A DNA stretch of 64,000 nucleotides from Argentina anserina. Its lineage: Eukaryota; Streptophyta; Magnoliopsida; Rosales; Rosaceae. Positions 1 through 10,307 of the stretch are shown piece after piece (position 1 is the stretch's first letter; each line of letters opens with the position of its first letter). The stretch spans positions 20,844,395 through 20,908,394 of the forward strand of contig NC_065878.1 in assembly GCF_933775445.1 (NCBI RefSeq). Direction: 5' to 3'. The notes under the pieces are model-generated. The model saw nothing but the letters and a program-made list of their open reading frames with translations. It was not told the origin of the DNA and made no database searches. The position numbers were made by a program, and so were the translations under genes.

Positions 1-550
1 TTTATTATTTTAAAAAATAGAGAATCTCAATTATTTATATGAAAATAAAATAAATATTTCAAATTTAATCTATCGACCAATAGATACCAAAGAAATGTCC
101 AGGAAGTTTCAAGCTAAGAAGTTGGTGTTCATGAAACATTTATATAATTATTATTTTCCTTTCTTTTTATGTATTTCTTTCATTGTCATTTTTTTTATTG
201 TTAGCCTTAGACATATGTCCACATATGAGAATGAAGTTTTAACAAGTATAAGATACAAGGTAAGAACATAACATAAAGAACAATAAAACATTCATGTGAT
301 CATATGTTGAATAAACACATTGGGTTGTAGGAAAAAGAGTTGGTAAAGAAAAATGGTAGAGAATAAAGATCTTTAAACACAATAAAAAAATCTATGGAAA
401 AGTCTATGAAAATCTTTGGTCTAGATGCTAGACAATTTTTGGATTGTGGTATGTATAATTAACACTATAAAATCTATGAGTTTATAATCCTATGAGTATG
501 AATGATATTTTGAATACCCATAAACTTCTATTCATTTTGAAAAGTTATAG
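1..550. other. AT-rich intergenic DNA, no gene seen
   Basis: No coding pattern is visible. The stretch just before 550, and the DNA after 1632, contain pieces such as 'aattgaatac' and 'gacttttaaaaatcctaatt' that resemble the subterminal sequence of the Harbinger element at 45923-51074. The foldback element at 551-1623 may therefore have landed inside an older Harbinger-type MITE. The MITE ends could not be fixed. Confidence 0.4.
542..550. repeat. 9-bp target-site duplication (left copy)
   Basis: AAAGTTATA directly abuts the left terminus of the foldback element. An identical copy lies at 1624-1632. Confidence 0.9.
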
Positions 551-1623
551 AGTTTTTATCACCAACAGTCCCTCAACTCTGGTGTACCTACCAATGTGAT
601 ACCTCAACTCTTAATTGTACCAATGTGATACCCAGACTCTAGTATTGCTATCATTGAAGTACTTCCGTCAGTTTTTTTCAACTTCTCCGTCATCTTGGTG
701 ATGTGGCAAGTACGTGAGGCCCACAAAGAGGGTTAAAAGACAAAATTAACCCCATCTGAGAGGAACAATGTTTTTCCCGCCCTTTACCTTGAGAAAGACA
801 CCCAACAATTCCAATTTTGGCGCCAATTTTCCCTCCCTACTCCTTAATTTGTGTCTCTCATCTAAACTAAAGAACTACCGCCAACCAGTCAACCACAATC
901 TGTTAAAACCTAGATCAATCTCATTTTCTATTTTTACCCTAGCATTTGTTAAACTAACAGAATAAATATAGAATTTTATATGGAACATCTCATTTCCACA
1001 ATCTCATAAGAATATAGAAACACATAACTTAACGAAATTCAACTACATGTTTAAGTACCATTAGTTCTTACAAGCAAAAATCATGGCATATCAACATAAA
1101 AGGTGGCAACTAATGGTACTTAAACATGTATTTGAATTTCGTTAAGTTATGTGTTTCTATATTCTTATGAGATTGTGGAAATGAGATGTTCCATATAAAT
1201 TTCTATATTTATTCTGTTAGTTTAACAAGTGCTAGGGTAAAAATAGAAAATGAGATTGATCTAGGTTTTATCAGATTGTGGTCGACTGGTTGGCGGTAGT
1301 TCTTTAGTTTAGATAAGAGACACAAATTAAGGAGTAGGGAGGGAAAATTGGCGCCAAAATTGGAATTGTTTGGTGTCTTTCTCAAGGTAAAGGGCGGGAA
1401 AAACATTGCTTCTCTCAAATATGGTTAATTTTGTCTTTTAACCCTCTTTGTGGGCCTCGCGTACTTGCCACGTCACCAAGATGACAGAGAAGTTGAAAAA
1501 ACTGACGGAAGTACTTCAATGATAGCAATACTAGAGTCTGGGTATCACATTGGTACGATTAAGAGTTGAGGTATCACATTGGTAGGTACACCAGAGTTGA
1601 GGGACTGTTGGTGAAAAAAACTC
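551..1623. mobile_element. Mutator-like foldback (long-TIR) element
   Basis: Two arms of about 515 bp (551 to about 1067, and about 1108-1623) are near-perfect inverted copies around a spacer of about 40 bp. The outer ends begin GAGTTTTT.TCACCAAC. The element is flanked by a perfect 9-bp direct repeat, AAAGTTATA (542-550 and 1624-1632), the target-duplication length typical of Mutator-like elements. No transposase is present, so it is non-autonomous. The short ORFs at 768-965 (+) and 1209-1418 (-) are the same arm sequence read from each side and are not genes. If transcribed, the element would form a hairpin of more than 500 bp. Confidence 0.9.
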
Positions 1624-2097
1624 AAAGTTATAATTGAATACCCTTAAATTTTCATGGATTCTATAATGACTTTTAAAAATCCTAATTGAATACACTACAC
1701 TTGTATGAATAATTAAAAGGGGAAATTACTTATTGGTACTAAACCACATTTGAATTAACTAAAAACTCACTTTTCATATTTCTTATACAAATTAAGACAT
1801 AAGTTCAAGCCCAAAGAATAAGTAGAACAAAACTGATTAATTAATTAATGTAAAAATATCTAAATACCCTTATTTTCGTGAAAATTACCAAATGTCACTC
1901 ATATATTTTTAAAAATTTATCTCTCCTCATTTTTTAGTTTTTTTTTTCCGGCAAATTTAAGTTTTTCGGCCAAACCACCGACAATTTGGAGGTGAGTCAA
2001 TATATAAAGTTGTTCCTTATGTCATGGGATTTCATTTAAGTATCAGTATCATATTACATATGTTTTGAGAAATTTTGAAATTTCGAATGTTACTCAC

Positions 2098-2367
2098 CAA
2101 AAACCACAGTAACAGTTAGTTTCTCAGTCGACAGTAGCAGCTAAATTTATAATTGACAGTAGCATGTACCTTCCAAATCGACAGTAGCAGTTAGATTTAT
2201 AGTTGACAGAAGCATGTGTCTTCCAAGTCGACAGTAGCAGCTGTTTTTAACTCGACAGTAGAAGTTAGTTTTTATAGTCGACAGTAACAGTTAGTTTTTA
2301 TAATTGACAGTAGTAGTTAGTTTTATAATCGACAGTAACAGATAATCTCTTCATTGATAGTAGCAAA
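2098..2367. repeat. Degenerate ~25-bp tandem repeat
   Basis: About ten or eleven units share the core (T)CGACAGTAGCAG followed by an AT-rich spacer such as TTAGTTTTTATA. The period is about 25 bp, with substitutions in most units (TTGACAG, CAGTAACAG, CAGAAGCAT). It lies about 460 bp upstream of the zinc-knuckle gene start. It has no coding potential. Confidence 0.8.
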
Positions 2368-2829
2368 CACTATGGTCAAAGAGGGGTAAAAAAAGTAAAA
2401 TATTTTATGGCATGTGACAACTTGCCATCATTTAGTCCTTATTTATAAATTTTGGTCTTTATTTACTCTATCAAATTAAGTAGTGAATTATTTGTAAACT
2501 AAATTGTTGTTTGATACTTTGAATAATTTATTATAATTAATATTCTAAATTAAATACACCTAAATTTTTAAATTTCATATTTTTCTTTGAAAATCTCACG
2601 ATTTCATATATAATACCCCCTCTTAATAAATTTTGATGCTTCATGGATCGTATTTGTCAACTCACCAAATTATGCCAAATTTAGGGTTAAAGCGAAATCT
2701 GTTATTGGGCCTTTTTACAATTCAGAAAAAGAAAAACCAAGCCCTTTACTATATATACAAGGCAACTTGTGTGGTTGTGAAAAGAAAAGCCAGAGAAACC
2801 TAGATCCCCAAATTCAATTTCAGGCCGGC

Positions 2830-4737
2830 ATGTCTTTCTGCGACCATGACAATCTCAGGGGGCCGACGGAAAATCCCATGGGTATGCTCATCGTTTCTGT
2901 TATTGGGTTTGTGACCTTTTTGTGTTAATCCAGGAGTTTGATCAATTTCAATTGTGTTCGTTTTGGGTTCTTATAATCTGACGATATAATTCCTTACAGG
3001 TCCCCAGGTTGTCCCGTTCTTAAGACCTGGTAAGCTTTGAAAAGTTTTTCTTTTAAGGTTTCTGAGCTATTTAATTCAGGGCATGTCTTGTGATATCAGC
3101 GATTTTTTCTTTGGCTAATTCGACTTGAATGTTCTCATCGCAGGAGGAGGACAACAAGTACAAAGAAGACATATCACCGATAACCCCCCTTATTTTAGTT
3201 CAGCAGTTGGTAAGCTTTGAGTTGTTCTTTATGGTTTCTGAGCAATCTAGTTTAGGACCAACTTCTGTTTCGTCATTTCCCCTTCCCAAGGCAGGCCCTA
3301 GTATAATGAGTTTTTCTAGTTTTTAATTATAACTCTCTGTTGAGAGGATCATTATTCTCAATGCACTTGCAGACACATACATATATACCTGCATGTCTTT
3401 TCTTGCCTTTCTTACAACACAAGCTCTACGTCTGCTACTATCTGAAATCATCAAGTTACAATGCTCATGTTTCTGGTGATAGCATTATTTTACATTTGTA
3501 TCTGACAATACCCATGAACAGGTCCTGAAGAAGTGGAGCGCCACCACGCTAAGGCAAACAATGCTTCATTGATTGGTATGATTTCAATTTTGTTTTTCCT
3601 TACCCAGAATTTTGTTGGATGTAGTTTTTTTCTTTATTGGGTGAAGTACAAGAAAAATATCCTCCATGTTTTGGGGGTTGTTTCCACTTAAGTTGTTACA
3701 ACTCTTCACATAAGTTCTAACTAAATTTACATAGCAGTACATCAGATTTCATGTGTTGTCTGATGCTTATGGCAAAACAACGTACGTCTTTTGGGTTTTG
3801 TCATACATATGTGTGCCTGGTCATAGATAATGTTATTATCACTATCATGAATTTGGGTTTTTTTTTAGTAACCTGTCTGGCTATAGTGCATTGCAGTCAT
3901 CAAATTTCCCCACCACAATAAATTTTTCATATGAAATATTTTAGACAAATTGTTGCACCAGTAATCAAAATCTGCTTCTATCACCCATCTGTTGTTGATC
4001 AGATCATTGATTCTGTTGCATCTACTTGTATTAATAGTTTAATCAGAGATTCATGCTTATCTTTAACTTTGACACAATATTGGTACATCTGTTACTATCT
4101 AGTGACTTGTAGTTACATTCATGGTTCTGGGTGTGAAGGTTTTCACACAAGTATGCTTTCTTTGCAGGACCGAGAAATGGTTGCGGGTCTGCACTGGCTT
4201 TTTGGAGTGGATTCGTATCGCGAGGCTTCCGTTCGGGTGTGATTATTTGTTTTTGGTTACCTAAAATTTAGAGAAACTTATCCAATGCCTGTTGCATGCT
4301 GATGTCAAAAGGAACTATTCATTTATGCTATTCGTGAGACATTGATAATTTGGTGTTATTTAATCTTCAGCGTGCTCCCACAGTACTGATATATTGGGGT
4401 TCTCATATGCATGCATTATTCTTATTGATGTTATTGATTTTCATAGATTTGCAAACTTGCAGAAGGTAGATGTTTGATTTGTTCCTTGGATGAACACAAT
4501 TCATCGGAATGCCCGTACCAGGCTGAAGTGCCCAAGAATGCTATTGTTGGAAGGGGCTGTGACATCATCTGTAAGGACTGTCCTCTTATTCCTGTGATGT
4601 TGTCTGAACGATGTCGCAACCATGATTCACGGCGTGCTGAGCTAAAGTATTGTGTTTTGTGTCAGAAACTCGGTGAACACTGGCCGGATCACTGCCCTGA
4701 ACTTAATTCTGGATATTGGGGTCCACTGTTGGGTTAA
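2830..4737 (+). CDS. CCHC zinc-knuckle protein, six exons
   Basis: Exons 2830-2881, 3000-3029, 3144-3209, 3522-3575, 4168-4236 and 4463-4737 join into 181 codons. All five introns are GT-AG and all split a glycine codon in phase 1. The N-terminal half is short, Gly/Pro-rich and low in complexity. The last exon carries two variant zinc knuckles: CLICSLDEHNSSEC (C-x2-C-x4-H-x4-C) and CVLCQKLGEHWPDHC (C-x2-C-x5-H-x4-C), separated by a further Cys-rich stretch. Such knuckles usually bind single-stranded RNA or DNA or act as protein contacts. No specific substrate can be assigned. The start is the first ATG after a GC-richer leader and gives an open spliced frame. I do not recognise a named orthologue. 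Confidence 0.8.
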
Positions 4738-5384
4738 CTCTTGATATTTTGAGGGGGCTGGACTCTTGGAAGAAAATTAATGCGACGATGTGGGATATGT
4801 ATTGTAATTTATTTCTTTTGGTTAACAAATTTCCTCCCTGACTTCTCTGCATCTTAGCAATAAATATAGTGCAAGACATTTAAGTATATAATCTGGTGTT
4901 TTTATTTTGGTCGAGTTCTAAGGATAAAATGTGTTCTGTCTACTCCAAGATTTAATGAATTGTAGTATAATTATCTCAACGGATTCGCATTCACTTGTTT
5001 TTTCCGCGTGTTATAGAGTATAGACTATAGTTAATCAATCTAGTCCTAGTGTCAACAATCTAGTCGCTGCACGAACAGCAACTTGTTGGTAGTGTTATGT
5101 AAGCATTGCAAAAAGGTTTTGTAATCAAATTCACAACTGGGCTAGTGGAAACCTTCCAAGTTGGAACTTTGAGCTACTAACAAACAGTATGACACCATTA
5201 TACGGTGTCGTTCTGTATTAGATGGGCTTGGAAATTGAAACTTGGGAAACCGAAAGGGGACCCTTCTTCCTGAACATCACAGAGCGATTTTGGGACCTTA
5301 AAGAAAAACGTCGTCGTTTTTGAAATGGAGTTGGACAAGGTCACCTTGTCTCGTTCATACGGTAGTCATCTTCAGGTTCTCTCT

Positions 5385-5454
5385 ATCTCATCACCATCAT
5401 CATCATCATCATCATCATCTTCTTCTTCTTCTTCTTCTTCTTCTTCTTCTTCTG
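5385..5454. repeat. (CAT)n(CTT)n trinucleotide microsatellite
   Basis: A run of about ten CAT units passes directly into about eleven CTT units. It lies between the VVIF strand and the CPYC exon of the glutaredoxin remnant and encodes poly-His/poly-Leu or poly-Ser depending on frame. It is either intronic or an expansion inside the gene. Confidence 0.9.
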
Positions 5455-6082
5455 ACTATTGAGATTATTTTTTTGCAGCAACAAGCACTGTCCCTACTGC
5501 GTGTACGTGAAGCAGCTCTTCAATTCATTCGAAAGTTGGGAGTCCATTACAAGGCCTTTGAATTGGACCCAGAGAGTTGGTATCCACCCTTCTCTTTTCA
5601 AATTCGTATCAAAATTGTAATGATCTTATGTATATGTATACCATATATCGATATCTGTACATATATGTATGTAAACACAATGGAGGGAGGAGGATTTGTA
5701 TGTGTAATTGATCAAAGTCTTCTTCAGCTGTGATGAACTGGCTATGCTTCATTTTAGAATCTAGACTTGATTTGGTTTCCAGTAATTTATGGACAGTTTC
5801 TCAAATCATGAACTCGTTGATGTAAAATTGTTGGTGTCAGTTTTGTGAACTTGGAACATGGATTATGTAAAAATTAATGTGGACTCATCAGTGTCAACTT
5901 ATGGTAACAACTTGTTGCTCTAAGACTCTAAGTACAGAACGAGTAATCAGACAAGTTATGGTGTTTCAATAGCGCTCCTATTTCATTGAGGGAACAATTA
6001 CTTAACGGCCATATATAACTCACTACATTAGTAATCATGTGATTCAGTCCGTGTATAAGGAATGATTGTTCCTATTGCTAAT

Positions 6083-6085
<3 letters not shown>

Positions 6086-6123
<38 letters not shown>
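6086..6123. repeat. (AT)n microsatellite
   Basis: About 18 AT dinucleotides lie in non-coding sequence inside the glutaredoxin remnant. The surrounding 5600-8150 is AT-rich with no coding signal I can support. Confidence 0.9.
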
Positions 6124-6128
<5 letters not shown>

Positions 6129-8156
6129 TTATGGGAAGGTATCTAAGTTGATATATGCTCCTGTTTTCCGATTTTTCTGTAAAATTTAGATCTGAATAGC
6201 CTTAATTATTAAGGCATATATAAGCGATTGATAAGGTTGATTGTGAATGAGTTTTATAATGCCATTTGATACTATTGGAGAGTTGAGTGACTTGAGTCTT
6301 CCATTTATTGAGCTTCATTTTAATGTGTGTGAATTTGGTTTACTTTTGATTGGAGAGTACCTTACAAATCCATGACGGGAAATTATTCAATGCACTAAGG
6401 TACAATTGGACCAGTATTTATTATGCAATCTCAATCATTAATATCTATAAATATTTATTTTTAATAATAAAAAATGTATACTTAATTAAATATGATCATT
6501 CAGTTAACTTGTTACAAATGCACCTCGATTTTCTAAATAAGTTCATAACTCACTAAACATAAAGCATATATAACATATATGACTGTATATCTAAAGAACC
6601 TGTGATTGGTTTTTGCATCGTCCAAAAAGCATATTATTAAATATTTAGTTGTTTATGATTGAGTAATACACTTGTCGATGCATAAATCATCAATTTTGTT
6701 TTGAGGGAGAGAAAGATTTTGCATTAGTTGCATTAAAAGATTCGGGACCTTTTGTAACAAAAAAAGAAAGAAGAAGATTCGGGACCTTTAGGACTGTCAC
6801 GGAATCAGACCCTTTGTTTTTTGTTCTGATCTTTAAGGGCAGTGGGAAAGATTTTACATTATGTTTAACACTAGTTTTTTTTGTGAATCCCAAAATACTT
6901 GCTATTTTGAATTGCATATTTATTGTACTATTAATTGTTTTGCTTGTTTGCTGAGTTGTTTGCTTAAGTACATAATAATGAATAAATCATTGTAAAGCTA
7001 CATGGCAAACCTTTATCTTTAAACTCTCGTACACTTAATTGTCTTGGTCCAGTTTTAGTTCCCTTGTGAAAGACTATTACTGAGACATTAGTATTGGATT
7101 GACAACTTGTGATGTTAGTTTCAGTAGCTAGTATCCTTGCTCCCTACAGGAGGTTTGAATGATATTGGCTTCTGAGATTAATATCAGCGTATAACAAGGT
7201 TTAAAGTCTCACCCACCTTTGGTAATCTGAGCTGTCTTCTTGCCACCCTAGGTGTTGACATGTTCAAAACTACCAATGGTTGAGTTTTGAATTTTAAGTA
7301 TATGATTAAGTTTGTGTCTATTTGTCCTTTTGGTAAGACAGACACCTTATGAATTATCATGGGGCACTTCACATTAATGCCATCTATTATCTTGCTAAAC
7401 CTCTACATGTTATTAATGCACCTTAGGATTTCATCAATTAGTTCAGTTAGTTTGGACTTGTTTTTTTAAGGGTGTCCATAACCATTTTATATTGACAGGG
7501 GTGATGATAATCCATTTGTTGGCCATGAATTGTTCTGACCTCTAAAAATGTGGTTCAATATCTTTTGTTTAGTATCACAACGTTTTCATTTACAAATTAA
7601 TTTGTCAAAGGACATGCATCGTAGGCTTTTTTATATGTGTTGCAGAACCAAGTTTTTAGAGTTGGACTATATTGTACTTGCTTTGTTAGGTTCTTTCATT
7701 GTACATCAAAGTTAGTTGGTGCTTTTCTGGAGTTCAATAGTTCTGTGATTTAACTTTTCATTATTGCTGTAGACTTCATTTAAAATTAAGTCTCCTTTAC
7801 GCCAAGGCTCCTGATATTCATATTTCAGAGTGAGTATTATTGAATGCTTTTCTGCAGCTTTTTTACTTGAGTGAAAACTCTTGCGTCAGTTCACTAGCTT
7901 TATGTGCAGATTATTCAATATATAATTGAATGTTTCAGTATCTAAAGTTACAGATTTTTAAGTCTTGAATCTTTTAAGTTTGGATCAGTTTACTTGCAAT
8001 ATGTTCTGCAAGTAAAATTTGATATACATTCAGTTAGAACATTAAAGCAAAGTCCAATTGTAAGTTAAATGATTCTGTTTAGGAATCATTCATCTAGGAC
8101 CTTACTTGTGCTTCCATAAATGTACATTCATAAGCACATATTAAATTATTGTGCAT

Positions 8157-8480
8157 TCATAACAATGTAAACCGATCTGTTAGTTGCTCCTCAAAGTTGC
8201 TACAGAGATATGCTGAAAAGTAGCAAACCCAAGGCTCTTCCCTCAGACTCAAAGAAGCAAACCAGGTCGTAACTTCAACAGGAGGAATGAGAGGCAGATA
8301 CCAGGGAGCACTCATATATGGCAAGAAGTTATATATACCTGGTTGAGAATAGGTGGAATTAGTCGCAACTTGAGGTTGTATGCAGAAACAGCTTCTAGCA
8401 GAATGTCCTTCCCTCTTGCAAATTTGGCACACAATGACTGAAGTTGAGGCAGAGCTTGGAGGTGAGATTTCCTTTGATAA
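8157..8480 (-). mobile_element. Ty1/copia-type gag fragment
   Basis: The minus strand reads VCQICKREGHSARSC, a C-x2-C-x4-H-x4-C zinc knuckle. It is preceded by a Ser-rich linker and followed by a Gln/Pro/Tyr-rich segment, the arrangement found at the end of copia Gag proteins. No protease, integrase or reverse transcriptase follows, and no LTR was found. It is a short fragment abutting the GGNH exon of the glutaredoxin remnant. Confidence 0.55.
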
Positions 8481-8749
8481 CAGTTGTATGCATGGTAATG
8501 AGATGCAACGGGTGCTTGCTGCCCAATATTATCGTTGGTGGAAACCACACTGGTGATTGTGACAGTAAGTTCGACTTGAATCCACTACACCCACCATATT
8601 CTCAGTTTTCAACTTTTAGTAGCGTTCTTCCTCATATCTCTTGTGATGATGATTCTATTGTAACTCTTCTGCAGCAACCTAGGAATCTTACATCCAAGGA
8701 AAACTTGTCCCTCTGCTCACTGAAGCTGGAGTTGTTGCAAAACTATAGT

Positions 8750-9165
8750 AAAATTGGTTTTCTGCCTCTGTTTGGGCTGTAAAGCATACCCTTTTCCGCG
8801 CTCAGTTTCTGTAAACTATACCTTTTTTGTCTTTTGGTTTCTTGTGTTTTCTTTTAATCTGATAATTTACTTCTTTGATACACAAATGTAAAGTGAAGTA
8901 TTGTGTGATTATATCTTCAGATGTGATGCCTTGATTCTGGCTCCGAAAGACTCATAGCAGCATCTGATATGATGTTAAACATCCAAAACACACCAAAGTA
9001 GTTAATTAGAAATTACAATCCCACCTAACTCAAAAGCACAGTATTTGATCTCATATTCTCATCCACTAAAGCCAAAGGCCCATAGAGTTTACTATCCATC
9101 CTAACTGAAAGAAAACTAACAGGTGTGTAATGGTGTGGATCCAGAAGGGAAAAGCCGAGAACATC
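8750..9165. other. Intergenic, no gene seen
   Basis: This is the 3' flank shared by the glutaredoxin remnant and the convergent ORF at 9166-9972. Nothing beyond ordinary AT-rich sequence is visible. Confidence 0.5.
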
Positions 9166-9972
9166 CTAGCTCAGTTGTGCCAGTTCCTTGATATTCTGCT
9201 TACTAGGTTTCCAAAACTGCATGTTAACCAGTTGGTTCATCGGTCCAATAAAACGGCATACTTGATTGCCGGATTGAATAACTCCCCCATCCCAAGCGGC
9301 CTTCGCAGACTGTACATCAGTAAAAGTAACAATTCTGATGGCTCGGGGTCCAAAAAAAGAAATCACGTGGCAGTGACAAGCACCTGGGATCGTTCCTAAA
9401 ACATGTAGAAGCGCAGCTTCATTCCGCTCATTGTACACAAGATCACACATCAAGAAGACGGAACTCGACAGCTGCCCCCCATAATGCCCAAACTCTTTAT
9501 CCAGAAGAGTCAACACGGGGAATGCTGGATGAAAAACAAGTGGACCAGCTAAAGGAATCTGAACTCTCTTCACATAACCGCCGGTGCTCGGACATTTGAG
9601 TGCAGCTGTAACTATGCATGCCTCTGCAAGGCTAATCGGGTCAATCCCTAACAGATTGGAACCATATATGGAACTAGCATAGTTGCTCCCACTCCCAATG
9701 AACACTGGATACCCAATCCGCTTCTCCTCTTCTATCCCACCAAGTGATGAAGATTGAACCTTAAAAATAATGCACTGCCCACCATGGCAACTGCCAATGA
9801 TGAACTCTGCCGGAGATTCACTTCCCGGGTTCTCAAACATCCATTGATTTATGGATAACAGCAGTGCAGTAGCTGCAAAGTAAGGATCAACACTAACGTT
9901 GTTGACTGCTACTTTCACAACGTCTAGAAACTTGAGGATAATATTTGTTGTACCTGCTGCTGTAGCGACCAT
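9166..9972 (-). CDS. Unknown intronless 268-aa protein, possibly Ntn-hydrolase-like
   Basis: One uninterrupted ORF of 268 codons reads from ATG to TAG. It is GC-richer than its flanks and divergent from SFD1, with 335 bp between the start codons. I do not recognise it. The middle (about residues 90-145) has IGSGSNYA followed about 15 residues later by SLAEACIVTAALKCPSTGG. This layout recalls the IGSGG.YA and helix region of HslV/proteasome-beta Ntn hydrolases. The C-terminal part (about 215-245) has an RRM-like IRIVTFTDVQSAKAAW. Both resemblances are by eye and weak. The N-terminal catalytic Thr expected of proteasome subunits is not obvious. Alternatives are a lineage-specific gene or an old domesticated retroelement ORF. 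Confidence 0.55.
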   Translation of the reverse strand: MVATAAGTTNIILKFLDVVKVAVNNVSVDPYFAATALLLSINQWMFENPGSESPAEFIIGSCHGGQCIIFKVQSSSLGGIEEEKRIGYPVFIGSGSNYASSIYGSNLLGIDPISLAEACIVTAALKCPSTGGYVKRVQIPLAGPLVFHPAFPVLTLLDKEFGHYGGQLSSSVFLMCDLVYNERNEAALLHVLGTIPGACHCHVISFFGPRAIRIVTFTDVQSAKAAWDGGVIQSGNQVCRFIGPMNQLVNMQFWKPSKQNIKELAQLS

Positions 9973-10307
9973 TCCTCCATTCTCGTTTCATAAGCTTTAG
10001 GGTAAAATTCGTTGAGAGATTTTATGTCCTAGTAAGGTGGCGGTGCCTGATTGGGACTGTAACCGTGAAACGTGGTGAGCAAGATTCTATATTTGGTAGG
10101 AGCTTAGTGATTTCATTTTTTTTTTCTCGCGAAAATCTTGTCACGGAGAATCAAGTGAGCGTGACATCGGAAAAATGTACAAAATTTTACAACATTTTCT
10201 TATTGTGCCACATCAGATATAAGGAGTTTTTTTTTTTTTTTTGCGAAGCTTTAGAGATAAAAGATAAACAACCCAGTCCACCCTCATTCTCTCCCTCTCC
10301 GGCAACC

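Larger units (their letters stand above)
5324..8749 (+). pseudogene. CPYC-type glutaredoxin remnant
   Basis: Pieces of a class I (CPYC) glutaredoxin lie in order on the plus strand. A VVIF strand at about 5350 precedes a microsatellite. An exon follows an acceptor at 5478 and reads HCPYCVYVKQLF, with active-site CPYC at 5489-5500. A reading-frame change follows and the text continues as LGVHYKAFELDPES. The PNIIVGGNHTGDCD segment (GSH-binding TVP/GGNH region) lies near 8515-8565. The C-terminus GKLVPLLTEAG ends at a TAG at 8747-8749. The segments sit in different frames, the central exons are missing or unrecognisable, and a retroelement gag piece lies against the GGNH segment. Family identity is clear from the motifs. 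A working product is unlikely. Confidence 0.7.

Noticed and set aside
768..1418. Two similar ORFs of 65 and 69 codons on opposite strands, like a duplicated small gene
   Set aside because: They are the same sequence in the two arms of the foldback element and have no start context or domain.
5320..5733. 137-codon ORF with poly-His and poly-Leu as a novel metal-binding protein
   Set aside because: The runs come from a CAT/CTT microsatellite, and the downstream part is an out-of-frame glutaredoxin segment.
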